Shown in pieces: positions 1 through 7,191 of a stretch of DNA of 15,783 bases. Location of the stretch: contig JBJXFD010000580.1 in assembly GCA_046153985.1 (NCBI GenBank), positions 1-15,783 on the forward strand, written 5' to 3'. The notes beneath the pieces were generated by a model. The model did no database searches. It saw only the letters and a list, made by a program, of their open reading frames with translations, and was not told the origin of the DNA. Positions within the stretch are counted from its first letter, which is position 1, and every line of letters begins with the position of its first letter. This DNA is from JABWAJ01 sp046153985 (GTDB lineage Bacteria > Bacteroidota > Bacteroidia > Chitinophagales > Saprospiraceae). Both the position numbers and the translations under genes were made by a program.

Positions 1-140
1 ATGACGGGTTTGCCCTGAAAATAATCGTCGGGATACCCCTGATTTCTCAACCAGGATCGGTGTACAAATCCCATTTTATCGGATTTGCCAAACCAGTCTG
101 CGCTCCGCAGCGGGTGATTAGGTGTCGTTTTGCTTGACAT
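1..140 (-). CDS. IlvD/Edd-family dehydratase, N-terminal fragment (runs off the left edge)
   Basis: This is the first 47 codons of a minus-strand gene, starting at the ATG at 140-138 and leaving the window at base 1. I translated it by hand. It begins MSSKTTPNHPLRSADWFG and continues through HRSWLRNQGYPDD to GKPV. The pattern RS-x2-WF, an F-x-HR-x2 block, an NQGYP segment and a GKPV segment matches the start of IlvD/Edd-family Fe-S dehydratases. The variants acting on sugar acids (arabinonate/xylonate dehydratase type) resemble it more than biosynthetic IlvD does. The family removes water from 2,3-dihydroxy acids in the cytoplasm. The Fe-S cysteines and active site lie outside the window, so substrate cannot be judged. 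It lies 135 bases downstream of the Crp/Fnr gene on the same strand. The gap of 141-275 shows no TAnnTTTG box that I could find. Confidence 0.8.
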   Translation of the reverse strand, partial: MSSKTTPNHPLRSADWFGKSDKMGFVHRSWLRNQGYPDDYFQGKPV

Positions 141-275
141 TGGCAAAAAGGTGGCTTTTCTTGTTTGGATAAAGATAGCGCGATCTGCGAGACTGCCAAG
201 CGGGGTCAGTGTTTATTTTTCTTAATGCTCAAACCTTGGTACAAAGAGGTTGCTCCAGCCTTATGTACAGTCCCC

Positions 276-914
276 TCACCTCCCCATAATCCGCTTCCGA
301 ATCCGACTCAGCGACTCCGGCGTAACCCCAAGAAAACTGGCCAATTGATACTGCGGCACACGCTCGAGCAAATCCGGGCGGGTCTTCATTAAATTCAGGT
401 AGCGTACTTCGGGGGTGGTAATGATGTATTCGGCGAGCGCTTCCTGGCTTTTTTGAAGTTCCATTTCGACGCCGAGCCGGTTGAACATTTCCATTCTGGG
501 CATTCTTTCAAAGAATTCCTGTTCATTTTCAGTATTGCCAACAATCAAAACGCAGTCTTCGTTGCAGACTAAAAAGGATTTGGAAGGCTTGGTGTCAAAT
601 GGTGAACCACCCGTGGTGACGGGTTGGCCTTCTGTGAAAAAATTGGTGGTTTTTTCCTCGCCGTCAATCAGGTAATACTGTCGGACGCAACCCTGCAAAA
701 CAAAACAACAGAGACTGCCGACCTGTCCTTCCTGGAGCAGAATTTTACCTTTTTTATAAGACTTGACGCTGATCAACTCAAATATCGTGCTGATTTCAGC
801 ATTGGTGAGCGGCGCAATTTGTGACATGTAATCTAATAGCACCCGCTCATGCTCAGAAAATTGCCGGACTGAAGTTTTGGCTATACCTGGATTGGGAAAC
901 AAATGATCTACCAT
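276..914 (-). CDS. Crp/Fnr-family transcriptional regulator
   Basis: A 212-residue cytoplasmic regulator with a cyclic-nucleotide-binding-type beta-roll at about residues 36-130 and a C-terminal helix-turn-helix at about 166-212, in which LASFLGVTPESLSRIRK is the recognition region. The reading frame extends upstream to a TTG at 947, but the ATG at 914-912 (MVDHLFPNPG) is the more likely start, because the extra eleven residues look non-conserved. The stretch where true cAMP receptors carry the phosphate-binding Arg-Ala/Ser reads EGQPVTTGGSPF, so cAMP binding is doubtful. There is no N-terminal Fnr-type cysteine cluster, although Cys 69, 70, 76, 117 and 121 are present. Such divergent Crp-like proteins are very common in Bacteroidota and usually have unknown ligands. 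It is flanked on the same strand by the dehydratase fragment downstream and the DUF3667 gene upstream (120-base gap). Its targets cannot be read from the sequence. Confidence 0.9.
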   Translation of the reverse strand: MVDHLFPNPGIAKTSVRQFSEHERVLLDYMSQIAPLTNAEISTIFELISVKSYKKGKILLQEGQVGSLCCFVLQGCVRQYYLIDGEEKTTNFFTEGQPVTTGGSPFDTKPSKSFLVCNEDCVLIVGNTENEQEFFERMPRMEMFNRLGVEMELQKSQEALAEYIITTPEVRYLNLMKTRPDLLERVPQYQLASFLGVTPESLSRIRKRIMGR

Positions 915-1034
915 GGTGCTGATTTTGATACCATTCAAGCTCAACAAGCTCTATTGGCGGAGCCTCAAAGTTGGCATGGGGGAAGGCGCCGGCAGCTTTT
1001 TTTCGACGGAGGCGTTATTTTTTGAGAAAAAGGG

Positions 1035-1775
1035 TCAATGTTTATCAATCCCCATAAGCGTCACTAATAATCCTAAGCTAAATATCAAGTACAGCATATA
1101 AGTCATGATCGAACGCAGGATAACCATCATTCGATTTCCTTCTGAAAAAAATTGCCAAAACACCCAGAGTGTATAGGAGATTGAAACCAATAACGAAAAC
1201 ACCTCTATTACATCGCTTTCAATAACAGTTCCTACAATTGCAAACAGAGCATAAAAAATCGCTTGCTGTCCAGTTATATATGAGTTTATAACAATGTGCT
1301 CAAGATAGTTTTTACCGAATTTAAAAAATGATAAGTACGATGCTATTGAAAATACGGGTAGCAGAAGTAAGGTTGAATAAGCATAGTTCTTCGAGAACCA
1401 GGTTGTAATTTTATTTATTTCTACTCCTGAGTTTTGTCCGGTCGCCCCAATCATCCATCCCGAAACCGCGTCATCCATCAAGGTTTTTTGATTAGTGACT
1501 TGAGTAATCAGAAAATACACGGTTGATAAAGTGAGCACATAAGCAATTGGTTTAAAGTGGTTTTTCCTTTTCCCATTTATAAATTCTTTTAGCGTGTTCC
1601 CTGGTCTTACAAATAATTCTCTTAGGGTATAGAAAAATCCTTTGTTGATTTGAAAAACACTCTCTGAAACTTCATTTAGGAAATTAGGGAAGTTAATCCT
1701 GTCAACTTTTGAATTTTGACCACAATGACTGCAGAATTTTTCGTCAACGCGATGTCCACAATTTTTGCAATTCAT
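1035..1775 (-). CDS. DUF3667 zinc-ribbon membrane protein
   Basis: A 246-residue protein matching the DUF3667 family, which is widespread in Bacteroidota and has no known function. The N-terminus holds a small zinc ribbon with Cys 3, 6, 15 and 18 (CKNC and CSHC). A family-typical block follows at about residues 56-80 (FVRPGNTLKEFINGKRK, then HFKPIAYV). About five hydrophobic segments come next, at roughly 77-92, 133-152, 168-186, 189-209 and 217-242, so it should sit in the inner membrane with the ribbon in the cytoplasm. It starts 47 bases after the GH57 stop and may be read through from it. The gene is clearly AT-rich compared with its neighbours: I count 18 G+C in bases 1321-1380, against 38 in 3181-3240 inside the GH57 gene. 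That suggests acquisition from elsewhere. Confidence 0.87.
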   Translation of the reverse strand: MNCKNCGHRVDEKFCSHCGQNSKVDRINFPNFLNEVSESVFQINKGFFYTLRELFVRPGNTLKEFINGKRKNHFKPIAYVLTLSTVYFLITQVTNQKTLMDDAVSGWMIGATGQNSGVEINKITTWFSKNYAYSTLLLLPVFSIASYLSFFKFGKNYLEHIVINSYITGQQAIFYALFAIVGTVIESDVIEVFSLLVSISYTLWVFWQFFSEGNRMMVILRSIMTYMLYLIFSLGLLVTLMGIDKH

Positions 1776-1791
1776 TTTTTTACGCTATTAA

Positions 1792-1806
1792 AGTTGATCA
1801 TCAACT
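1792..1806. repeat. Perfect 7-1-7 inverted repeat upstream of DUF3667
   Basis: AGTTGAT, one base, ATCAACT, lying between the GH57 stop and the DUF3667 ATG and ending 17 bases before the start codon. As RNA it could fold into a six-pair stem with a three-base loop. As DNA it has the form of a dimeric operator. It is followed on the minus strand by TTTAAT rather than a real T-run, so a terminator role is weak. Confidence 0.45.
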
Positions 1807-1822
1807 CCCTCTATAGACGACA

Positions 1823-4237
1823 TTACTCCCCACTCCGCACCTTTAATAATCCCCCCAACCGATAAAACGCCTGCTCCCATTCCGCATCCGGAAACGTCAG
1901 GGTGCTGTTTTTAAACTCTTTAAGCAAGTGAAAATAGCTATTTTGGCTTTTCCAAAAATCTAAGCGGACGCTGGCTTCTTCCAGAACCTCAAGTGCTGCG
2001 ATCAAGTTTTGAAGTTTTGGGAGCATCGGAGCAGAATCATCAAGGACGCGGACTTCCCGGAAAATGCGCTCCTCAAGCTTGAGTAAAAAGTCCGGATAAG
2101 GTTTTAGCGGAATATTCCATTTTCGGAATTCGCCAACCAATCGTTTTAACTCGCGGATATTGAGGTTGCCGTTTTCAAAAAGCCGCCGCAAATCGGCATA
2201 AAGAATAAATTGCACGGCGCTTTTGTAAGCATCCGGCACGGGGATGTCGTTTTGAGCAAGGATGCTCATCAACTGGTAGTTGTCGTTGTAAATCTCCCGA
2301 AAATCGCTTTCTACCTGCCGGAGGCTGTTGGCCGTGATGTCGCGGAGAATTTTTTGTTTTTCATCCCGGAACAGGTGGCTGATCGAATATTTCTCCGGCC
2401 CAAAGTATTCCTGCATGATGCCGATGACCTGGCTCAGATCGGGGGTTTGAAACGCGCGGTTGATTTTTGAAGCCATCTCGTCAAAAACCTCGCGGCTCAT
2501 GTTCACCGAGATGTTGCCGATGATGTTGTGTTGGCCCAGGTATAAAGCAGCAAAACTGAACTGCTTTTTGGAATAGGTGATTTTAGATTGCACCGTTGTT
2601 CGTCCGGTTACTAATTTCAGGTTGCCGCCTTCCAGCCGCTCGAAAACTTCGCTGGTTGCCGTATAATTGAACAATTCCAAGCCTTCCGGGTATTCTTCAA
2701 ACAAAGAGGACGCGGCGTAGTGCATGCCCACGCGCTCCAAATCCACCCGGGCAGGCATCACCGTTTGTCGGTAGCTGACCGCCCCGTTGGCGTGGACATT
2801 GCTGGGCGCCTTTTCCAGCAGCTCGATGAATTTCTGATGCAGGTCCGTATCGCCCACCTGGCGCGCATAATAGATGGCGCGGTTGGCGTATTGCAAAATC
2901 TGATTGGTTTCTAACCCAGAGATTTCATCGAAGAACCAGCCGCAACTGGTAAACATCAGGATGGCCTGGCGCTGCATCTCCAGCAGGCGCATGGCCTGGA
3001 TTTTTTGCTCCGTGTCTAAGGGTTGAACCGCGTGTTCGTTCAAAAAAGCGGTGACCTGTTCGTCGGTTCGGTGGAGCAGCACATCTACGTAAGCGTTTCG
3101 GGCTTTCCACGGGTTTTTCAGCAGTTTTGCGGCCTCCTTTTCATAGATTTTGGCCAATTCATCGCGCAGCCAGTTCAGCGTTTCCCGCAAAGGGCCGCGC
3201 CATGCCTGGTTCCAACCGGGTTTTCCGCCACTGTTGCACCCGCAATCGGATCGCCAGCGCTCCACCCCGTGTACACAACTCCAGGAGCTGTTTTCGTGGA
3301 TTTGCGCTTCAAACTTTGGCGGAAACGAGGCTAAATATTGCCCGTAATTGGTGAGGTGGGCGATGCTTTTTTCTTCGATAAAGTTCAGGCAGTCGGCCAA
3401 AGCCATTTCCCCGTAGCGGTGGTGGTGGCCATAACTTTCTCCGTCTGTGGCAATATGGGCCAACTGTGGCCCTTCGCTGTTATCAAGGGCGTCGGCGATG
3501 CGTTTGGCGAACTGCCGGCCGCTGTTGAGCAGCCCTTCAAAAGCGACCGCCTGGGCAATCACCGGGTGGTAAAAAAAGATGGCTATGGAACGTCCGGATG
3601 GCAATTTGCACAAATACGGCTGGCGGGTATCAATCGCCTGGTGGGGCAATTCCGTCCATTTCTCTTCCCCAATCCGGCGCACCGCTTTGGCTTGCCGGGC
3701 TGCCAGGATGGTGAATTTGATGCCATGCGCCGCCAAAACTTCCAGGCTTTCGGTATTGACCGCAGCTTCGGCTAACCACATGCCTTCCGGTTTGCGCTGG
3801 AAACGGTGTTCAAAATCGCGGATGCCCCAAACCACCTGGGTTTCCTGATCCCGTGCGTTGGCCAAAGGCATGATGAGGTGGCTGTGAACCTGAGCAATTG
3901 CGTTGCCGTGACCGCCGAAATGGGCCAGGCTGGTTTTGTCAGCGTTCAGGATCGCCTGATACGTTTCCGGATCGGCCTGTTCTAGCCACGACAACAAAGT
4001 CGGACCAAAATTGAAGCTGATGCGGGTATAGTTGTTGACGATTTTGACGATCTGTTGATGCTGATCGTGGATGCGGGCGGCTGCGTTTGGCGCGTAACAT
4101 TCAAAGTTAATGCGCTCATTCCAGTCGTGGAAAGGCGCGGCGCCATCCTGTATCTCTATCACTTCCAGCCAGGCGTTCTCTCTGGGTGGCTGATAAAAAT
4201 GCCCGTGAATGCAGATGAATTTGTTCGTACTGTTCAT
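1823..4237 (-). CDS. GH57-type glycoside hydrolase with DUF3536 domain
   Basis: An 804-residue protein from the ATG at 4237-4235. The frame extends to a TTG at 4339, but those 34 extra residues are a translation of the upstream 8-mer repeat array and are rejected. The N-terminal half is the GH57 barrel: HGHFYQPPRE at 11-20, ERINFECYAPN at 41-51, FNFGPTLLSWLE at 75-86, GMWLAEAAV at 152-160 (E157 fits the GH57 nucleophile) and ATDGESYGHHH at 263-273 (D265 is the likely acid/base). The region from about residue 315 on, beginning with SSWSCVHGVERW and the cysteine-rich DCGC, matches DUF3536. GH57 enzymes act on alpha-glucans such as amylose or glycogen. The DUF3536 branch is not well characterised, so the substrate is inferred. 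No signal peptide is visible, which suggests the cytoplasm. A TACCTTTG box lies only 8 bases before the ATG. Confidence 0.92.
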   Translation of the reverse strand: MNSTNKFICIHGHFYQPPRENAWLEVIEIQDGAAPFHDWNERINFECYAPNAAARIHDQHQQIVKIVNNYTRISFNFGPTLLSWLEQADPETYQAILNADKTSLAHFGGHGNAIAQVHSHLIMPLANARDQETQVVWGIRDFEHRFQRKPEGMWLAEAAVNTESLEVLAAHGIKFTILAARQAKAVRRIGEEKWTELPHQAIDTRQPYLCKLPSGRSIAIFFYHPVIAQAVAFEGLLNSGRQFAKRIADALDNSEGPQLAHIATDGESYGHHHRYGEMALADCLNFIEEKSIAHLTNYGQYLASFPPKFEAQIHENSSWSCVHGVERWRSDCGCNSGGKPGWNQAWRGPLRETLNWLRDELAKIYEKEAAKLLKNPWKARNAYVDVLLHRTDEQVTAFLNEHAVQPLDTEQKIQAMRLLEMQRQAILMFTSCGWFFDEISGLETNQILQYANRAIYYARQVGDTDLHQKFIELLEKAPSNVHANGAVSYRQTVMPARVDLERVGMHYAASSLFEEYPEGLELFNYTATSEVFERLEGGNLKLVTGRTTVQSKITYSKKQFSFAALYLGQHNIIGNISVNMSREVFDEMASKINRAFQTPDLSQVIGIMQEYFGPEKYSISHLFRDEKQKILRDITANSLRQVESDFREIYNDNYQLMSILAQNDIPVPDAYKSAVQFILYADLRRLFENGNLNIRELKRLVGEFRKWNIPLKPYPDFLLKLEERIFREVRVLDDSAPMLPKLQNLIAALEVLEEASVRLDFWKSQNSYFHLLKEFKNSTLTFPDAEWEQAFYRLGGLLKVRSGE

Positions 4238-4245
4238 GGCGGAGG

Positions 4246-4253
4246 CAAAGGTA
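4246..4253 (-). promoter_or_regulatory. Bacteroidota -7 box (TACCTTTG) for the GH57 gene
   Basis: On the minus strand this is TACCTTTG, a full match to the Bacteroidota -7 consensus TAnnTTTG. Its 3' end is 8 bases before the ATG at 4237, so transcription should start within a few bases of the start codon, giving a leaderless or near-leaderless message. No -33 TTG is seen at the normal distance, because that stretch is filled by the repeat array. Confidence 0.5.
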
Positions 4254-4256
4254 ATA

Positions 4257-4391
4257 GATTTGAGGATTTGAAGATTAGTTGATTTGAAAATTTGAAGATG
4301 ACGGTGGACGGTAGACGGTGGACGGTAGCCAATCTTCAAATTTTCAAATTTTCAAATCTTCAAATTGCCCCCATTTTCAAATCTTCAAATC
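4257..4391. repeat. Intergenic array: inverted 8-mer arms around four GACGGTR 7-mers
   Basis: The left arm (4257-4297) has four copies of RATTTGAR: 4257, 4265, 4281 and 4289. The centre (4300-4327) is a perfect tandem duplication of the 14-mer GACGGTGGACGGTA, which is itself two 7-mers GACGGTR. The right arm (4335-4391) has six copies of TTCAAATY: 4335, 4343, 4351, 4359, 4376 and 4384, with a short GC-rich break at 4367-4375. The right-arm unit is the reverse complement of the left-arm unit, so the whole block can fold back on itself. It fills the divergent spacer between the GH57 and PIG-L genes. I see no open frame in it that looks real. Confidence 0.85.
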
Positions 4392-4403
4392 AACCAGGCT
4401 TTT

Positions 4404-4411
4404 TATCTTTG
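4404..4411 (+). promoter_or_regulatory. Bacteroidota -7 box (TATCTTTG) for the PIG-L gene
   Basis: TATCTTTG matches TAnnTTTG exactly and ends 33 bases before the ATG at 4445, which predicts a leader of about 25-30 bases. That leader contains a run of T. No clear -33 TTG lies upstream, where the repeat array takes up the space. Confidence 0.55.
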
Positions 4412-4444
4412 CTCTAATTTTTTTACATCCTAAATCACCCTGAT

Positions 4445-6970
4445 ATGCAAGGATTCCTACACCGGCGGTTGTCGGCAGTGATGGTACTGATGTTTTTAGC
4501 GCTGGCAGGTTATGCGCAAAAGCCCAAAACCTGGTCTTCTACGGATTTGTACGAGGGCATTCAAAAGCTGAACTTTTTGGGCTCGGTGCTGTACCTGGCC
4601 GCACACCCGGACGATGAAAATACGCGCCTCATTTCGTATCTATCCAATGAGGTAAAGGCCAATACTGCTTATTTGTCGCTGACCCGCGGTGATGGCGGCC
4701 AGAACTTAGTCGGGCCGGAAATCGAAGAATTGCTGGGCGTTATCCGCACTCAGGAATTGCTGGCAGCTCGCCGCATTGATGGTGGCCGGCAGTTTTTTAC
4801 GCGGGCCAACGATTTTGGATATTCCAAACACCCCGACGAAACCCTGCGCATCTGGAACCGCGACGACGTGCTGTCGGATGTTATTTGGGTGATCCGCAAA
4901 TGGCAACCGGATGTTATCGTCAACCGTTTCGACCACAATTCAGCTGGCAAAACCCACGGCCACCACACTGCATCAGCCATGCTGGGTGTGGAAGCTTTTG
5001 AGCTTGCTGCTAATAAGGATGCCTATCCCGATCAATTGAAATTCGTAACGCCCTGGCAACCGCGCCGCCTGTTTTTCAATACCTCCTGGTGGTTTTACGG
5101 CAGTCAGGAAAAATTTGCGCAAGCGGATAAATCCAAAATGCTTGGGGTAGACGGCGGCGTTTTTTATACCATGCGTGGTAAATCTAACAATGAAGTGGCG
5201 GCGGAAAGCCGCAGCCAGCACCGTTCCCAGGGATTTGGCTCTATCGGCACGCGCGGCTCGGAATTGGAATACCTCGAATTGCTCAAAGGCGACCTTCCCA
5301 AAAATAAAGAACAATTGTTTGACGGCATCAACACCACCTGGAGCCGGGTTGAAGCCGGCGAACCCATCGGTAAATTGTTGAAATCCGTGGAAGGTGAATA
5401 CCGCTTCGATAACCCCGCAGCCAGTGTACCCAAATTATTGGAAGCGCTGCGCCTCATCGAAGCCCTGCCCGACGGGTACTGGAAAAACAGCAAACTTTCA
5501 GAAATCAAAGAAATCATCCGCGGGTGCCTCGGCCTTTTTATGGAAGCCATTGCGGAAGATTATTCGGCAACGCCTGGCCAGGAAGTGACCGTAAACGTGG
5601 AAATCATCAACCGCTCCGGGGTGGAGGTGACGTTGCAAAAATTAGCCTTCCTGCCTTTGCAAAAAGATACGGCGATGCAACAGCCGCTTGCGCAAAATGA
5701 AGCGCTCAAGTTTTCCAAAAAGCTGCAATTGCCCCAAACCATGCCGTTCACCAGTGCTTACTGGCTCAACCAGCCCTGGGCATTGGGCATGTATACGGTG
5801 CCCGATCAAACGCTGCGCGGATTGCCTGAAACGCCGCATCAGTTCAAGGTACGGTACACGCTTTCCGTTGCCGGAAAAGTGATGGAATGGGAAAGCGACA
5901 TTGCGTTCAAACGCGAAGACCCGGTTAAAGGAGAAATTTACCGGCCTTTTGAAGTGACGCCGCCGGTGTTTGGCAACATCGCGGAAAGCGCCTACGTTTT
6001 TGCCGACAATGAGGCGCAGACGGTGGCTTTGGTCGTTAAATCGGGTGCGCCAAATGTGTCGGGCACGGCTGCTTTGGATGTGCCGAAAGGCTGGCGCATT
6101 GAGCCTACGGAAGCGGCTTTTAGTTTGAAAATCAAAGGAGAAGAGCAAACCCTCCGATTCAAATTGTTTCCGCCTAAAACGGCAAGCGAAGGTTATATCC
6201 GCCCGCTGCTGAAGGTGAGCGGACAGCCTTACAGCAAAGAAATTGTGGTAATTGAATACGACCACATTCCCACCCAAACCATTTTGAGGGAAGGTTTGGT
6301 CAAAGTCGCCAAAACTGACCTGAAAAAAGTGGGCGAACGCGTCGCCTACATCATGGGCGCCGGCGATGGCATCCCTGCCAGTCTCCGCCAGATCGGCTAT
6401 GACGTGACGGTGTTGGAAGACAAAGACATGACGCCGGAAAACCTGGCCCGGTTTGATGCGGTGATCCTCGGGGTTCGCGCCTACAACACGGCAGAGCGCC
6501 TGAAGTTCCACCAGGCCAAGCTACTGGAATACGTTCGAAACGGCGGAACGATGATTGTGCAATACAATACCAATTTTGACATGGTGCTGCCGGTGGAATC
6601 CATTTCGCCGTATAAACTCAAAATTTCGCGCGAGCGGGTGACGCTGGAAGAAGCGGAAGTGCGTTTCCTGAAACCGGATCATGTCTTGCTGAACTATCCT
6701 AACAAGATTACAGCCAAAGACTTTGAAGGATGGGTGCAGGAGCGCGGGTTGTACTTCCCGAATGAATGGGGGCCGGAATTTGAAGCCATTCTTTCGTGCA
6801 ATGACCCCGGCGAACCGGCCAGAGATGGCGGCTTGCTGGTGGCGAAATACGGCAAAGGACATTATATCTATACTGGCTATTCCTGGTTTCGCGAATTGCC
6901 TTCGGGCGTTCCGGGCGCATTTCGGTTGTTTGCCAATATGATTTCTGTCGGAAAAAATGAAAAAAGGTAA
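4445..6970 (+). CDS. Secreted PIG-L/LmbE-family deacetylase with C-terminal GATase-like domain
   Basis: An 841-residue exported protein. Residues 1-24 form a signal peptide (hydrophobic core AVMVLMFLALAG, cleavage near YAQ). The PIG-L domain spans about 40-260. AAHPDDE (52-58) supplies H54 and D57 as zinc ligands and D56 as the general base, and HGHH (171-174) supplies the third ligand, by analogy with MshB. Family members remove N-acetyl groups from GlcNAc-type substrates; the actual substrate here is unknown. At about 367-470 there is a segment like the Ig-fold linkers of cell-surface proteins (TPGQEVTVNVEIINRSG). Residues from about 628 to the end look like a class I glutamine-amidotransferase or ThuA-like fold (GERVAYIMGAGDG, FDAVILGVRAYNT, VRNGGTMIVQYNT, GHYIYTGYSWFRELP). 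I see no clear catalytic Cys-His pair there, so this domain may bind rather than catalyse. It is followed directly by a long palindrome. Confidence 0.9.
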   Translation: MQGFLHRRLSAVMVLMFLALAGYAQKPKTWSSTDLYEGIQKLNFLGSVLYLAAHPDDENTRLISYLSNEVKANTAYLSLTRGDGGQNLVGPEIEELLGVIRTQELLAARRIDGGRQFFTRANDFGYSKHPDETLRIWNRDDVLSDVIWVIRKWQPDVIVNRFDHNSAGKTHGHHTASAMLGVEAFELAANKDAYPDQLKFVTPWQPRRLFFNTSWWFYGSQEKFAQADKSKMLGVDGGVFYTMRGKSNNEVAAESRSQHRSQGFGSIGTRGSELEYLELLKGDLPKNKEQLFDGINTTWSRVEAGEPIGKLLKSVEGEYRFDNPAASVPKLLEALRLIEALPDGYWKNSKLSEIKEIIRGCLGLFMEAIAEDYSATPGQEVTVNVEIINRSGVEVTLQKLAFLPLQKDTAMQQPLAQNEALKFSKKLQLPQTMPFTSAYWLNQPWALGMYTVPDQTLRGLPETPHQFKVRYTLSVAGKVMEWESDIAFKREDPVKGEIYRPFEVTPPVFGNIAESAYVFADNEAQTVALVVKSGAPNVSGTAALDVPKGWRIEPTEAAFSLKIKGEEQTLRFKLFPPKTASEGYIRPLLKVSGQPYSKEIVVIEYDHIPTQTILREGLVKVAKTDLKKVGERVAYIMGAGDGIPASLRQIGYDVTVLEDKDMTPENLARFDAVILGVRAYNTAERLKFHQAKLLEYVRNGGTMIVQYNTNFDMVLPVESISPYKLKISRERVTLEEAEVRFLKPDHVLLNYPNKITAKDFEGWVQERGLYFPNEWGPEFEAILSCNDPGEPARDGGLLVAKYGKGHYIYTGYSWFRELPSGVPGAFRLFANMISVGKNEKR

Positions 6971-7091
6971 TGTCTGTCTTTATAGCCCGATAGCTGCGTT
7001 ATGCGAAGGCCCAAAATTGGTCATTTACCCGAGTAAACTTCCATTTTTGGGCCTTCGCATGCCTTGCTCTCGAACTCTAAAGAACAGACAT
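6971..7091. repeat. Long imperfect palindrome, MITE/REP-like or structured RNA
   Basis: This begins on the base after the PIG-L stop codon. The core stem pairs 7001-7020 with 7041-7060 (19 of 20 positions; the sole mismatch is at 7017). Inside the loop there is a further small stem, TTTAC (7024-7028) with GTAAA (7033-7037), closing on CCGA. The outer ends also match, imperfectly: TGTCTGTCTTTATAG (6971-6985) against CTCTAAAGAACAGACA (7075-7090), with a less well paired middle. The whole is a hairpin of about 120 bases with terminal inverted repeats. There is no T-run after it, so it is not a standard terminator. No obvious target-site duplication flanks it (GGTAA on the left, TCGAC on the right). 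A non-autonomous mobile repeat or a REP-type element is the best guess. Confidence 0.6.
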
Positions 7092-7117
7092 CGACTAAAT
7101 AGCCAATTCAAATTAAT

Positions 7118-7141
7118 GGGGGGATTTTTAGGGCTATCCCC
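7118..7141. repeat. G/C-run hairpin upstream of the lipoprotein gene
   Basis: GGGGGAT pairs perfectly with ATCCCCC across a ten-base loop (TTTTAGGGCT). It lies between the long palindrome and the lipoprotein ATG. A separate end-copy, TGTCCGTCTTAATAGC (7160-7175), lies 18 bases further on; it matches 6971-6986 at 14 of 16 positions. Confidence 0.45.
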
Positions 7142-7170
7142 CAACGTTTTCAATAGCATTGTCCGTCTTA

Positions 7171-7191
7171 ATAGCTAAACGATAAAGCTAT
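7171..7191 (+). promoter_or_regulatory. Short stem overlapping the lipoprotein start codon
   Basis: ATAGCT (7171-7176) pairs perfectly with AGCTAT (7186-7191) across nine bases, and the second arm includes the first two bases of the ATG. In the mRNA this could hide the start codon. With only six pairs, mostly A-T, it may be chance. Confidence 0.25.

Noticed and set aside
915..947. TTG-initiated longer form of the Crp/Fnr regulator
   Set aside because: An ATG follows eleven codons later, and the added residues show no domain match. TTG is the less usual start.
4238..4339. N-terminal extension of the GH57 gene from a TTG at 4339
   Set aside because: The extra 34 residues translate the intergenic 8-mer repeat array, and the extension covers the -7 box at 4246-4253.
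5642..6511. A 289-codon minus-strand frame inside the deacetylase gene
   Set aside because: It is a long antisense shadow of a gene with strong motifs on the plus strand; its product is rich in His/Arg/Phe and has no recognisable domain.
6957..7178. A 73-codon plus-strand frame overlapping the deacetylase end and the palindrome
   Set aside because: It translates the palindrome and has no domain or signal features. It is best explained as a chance frame.
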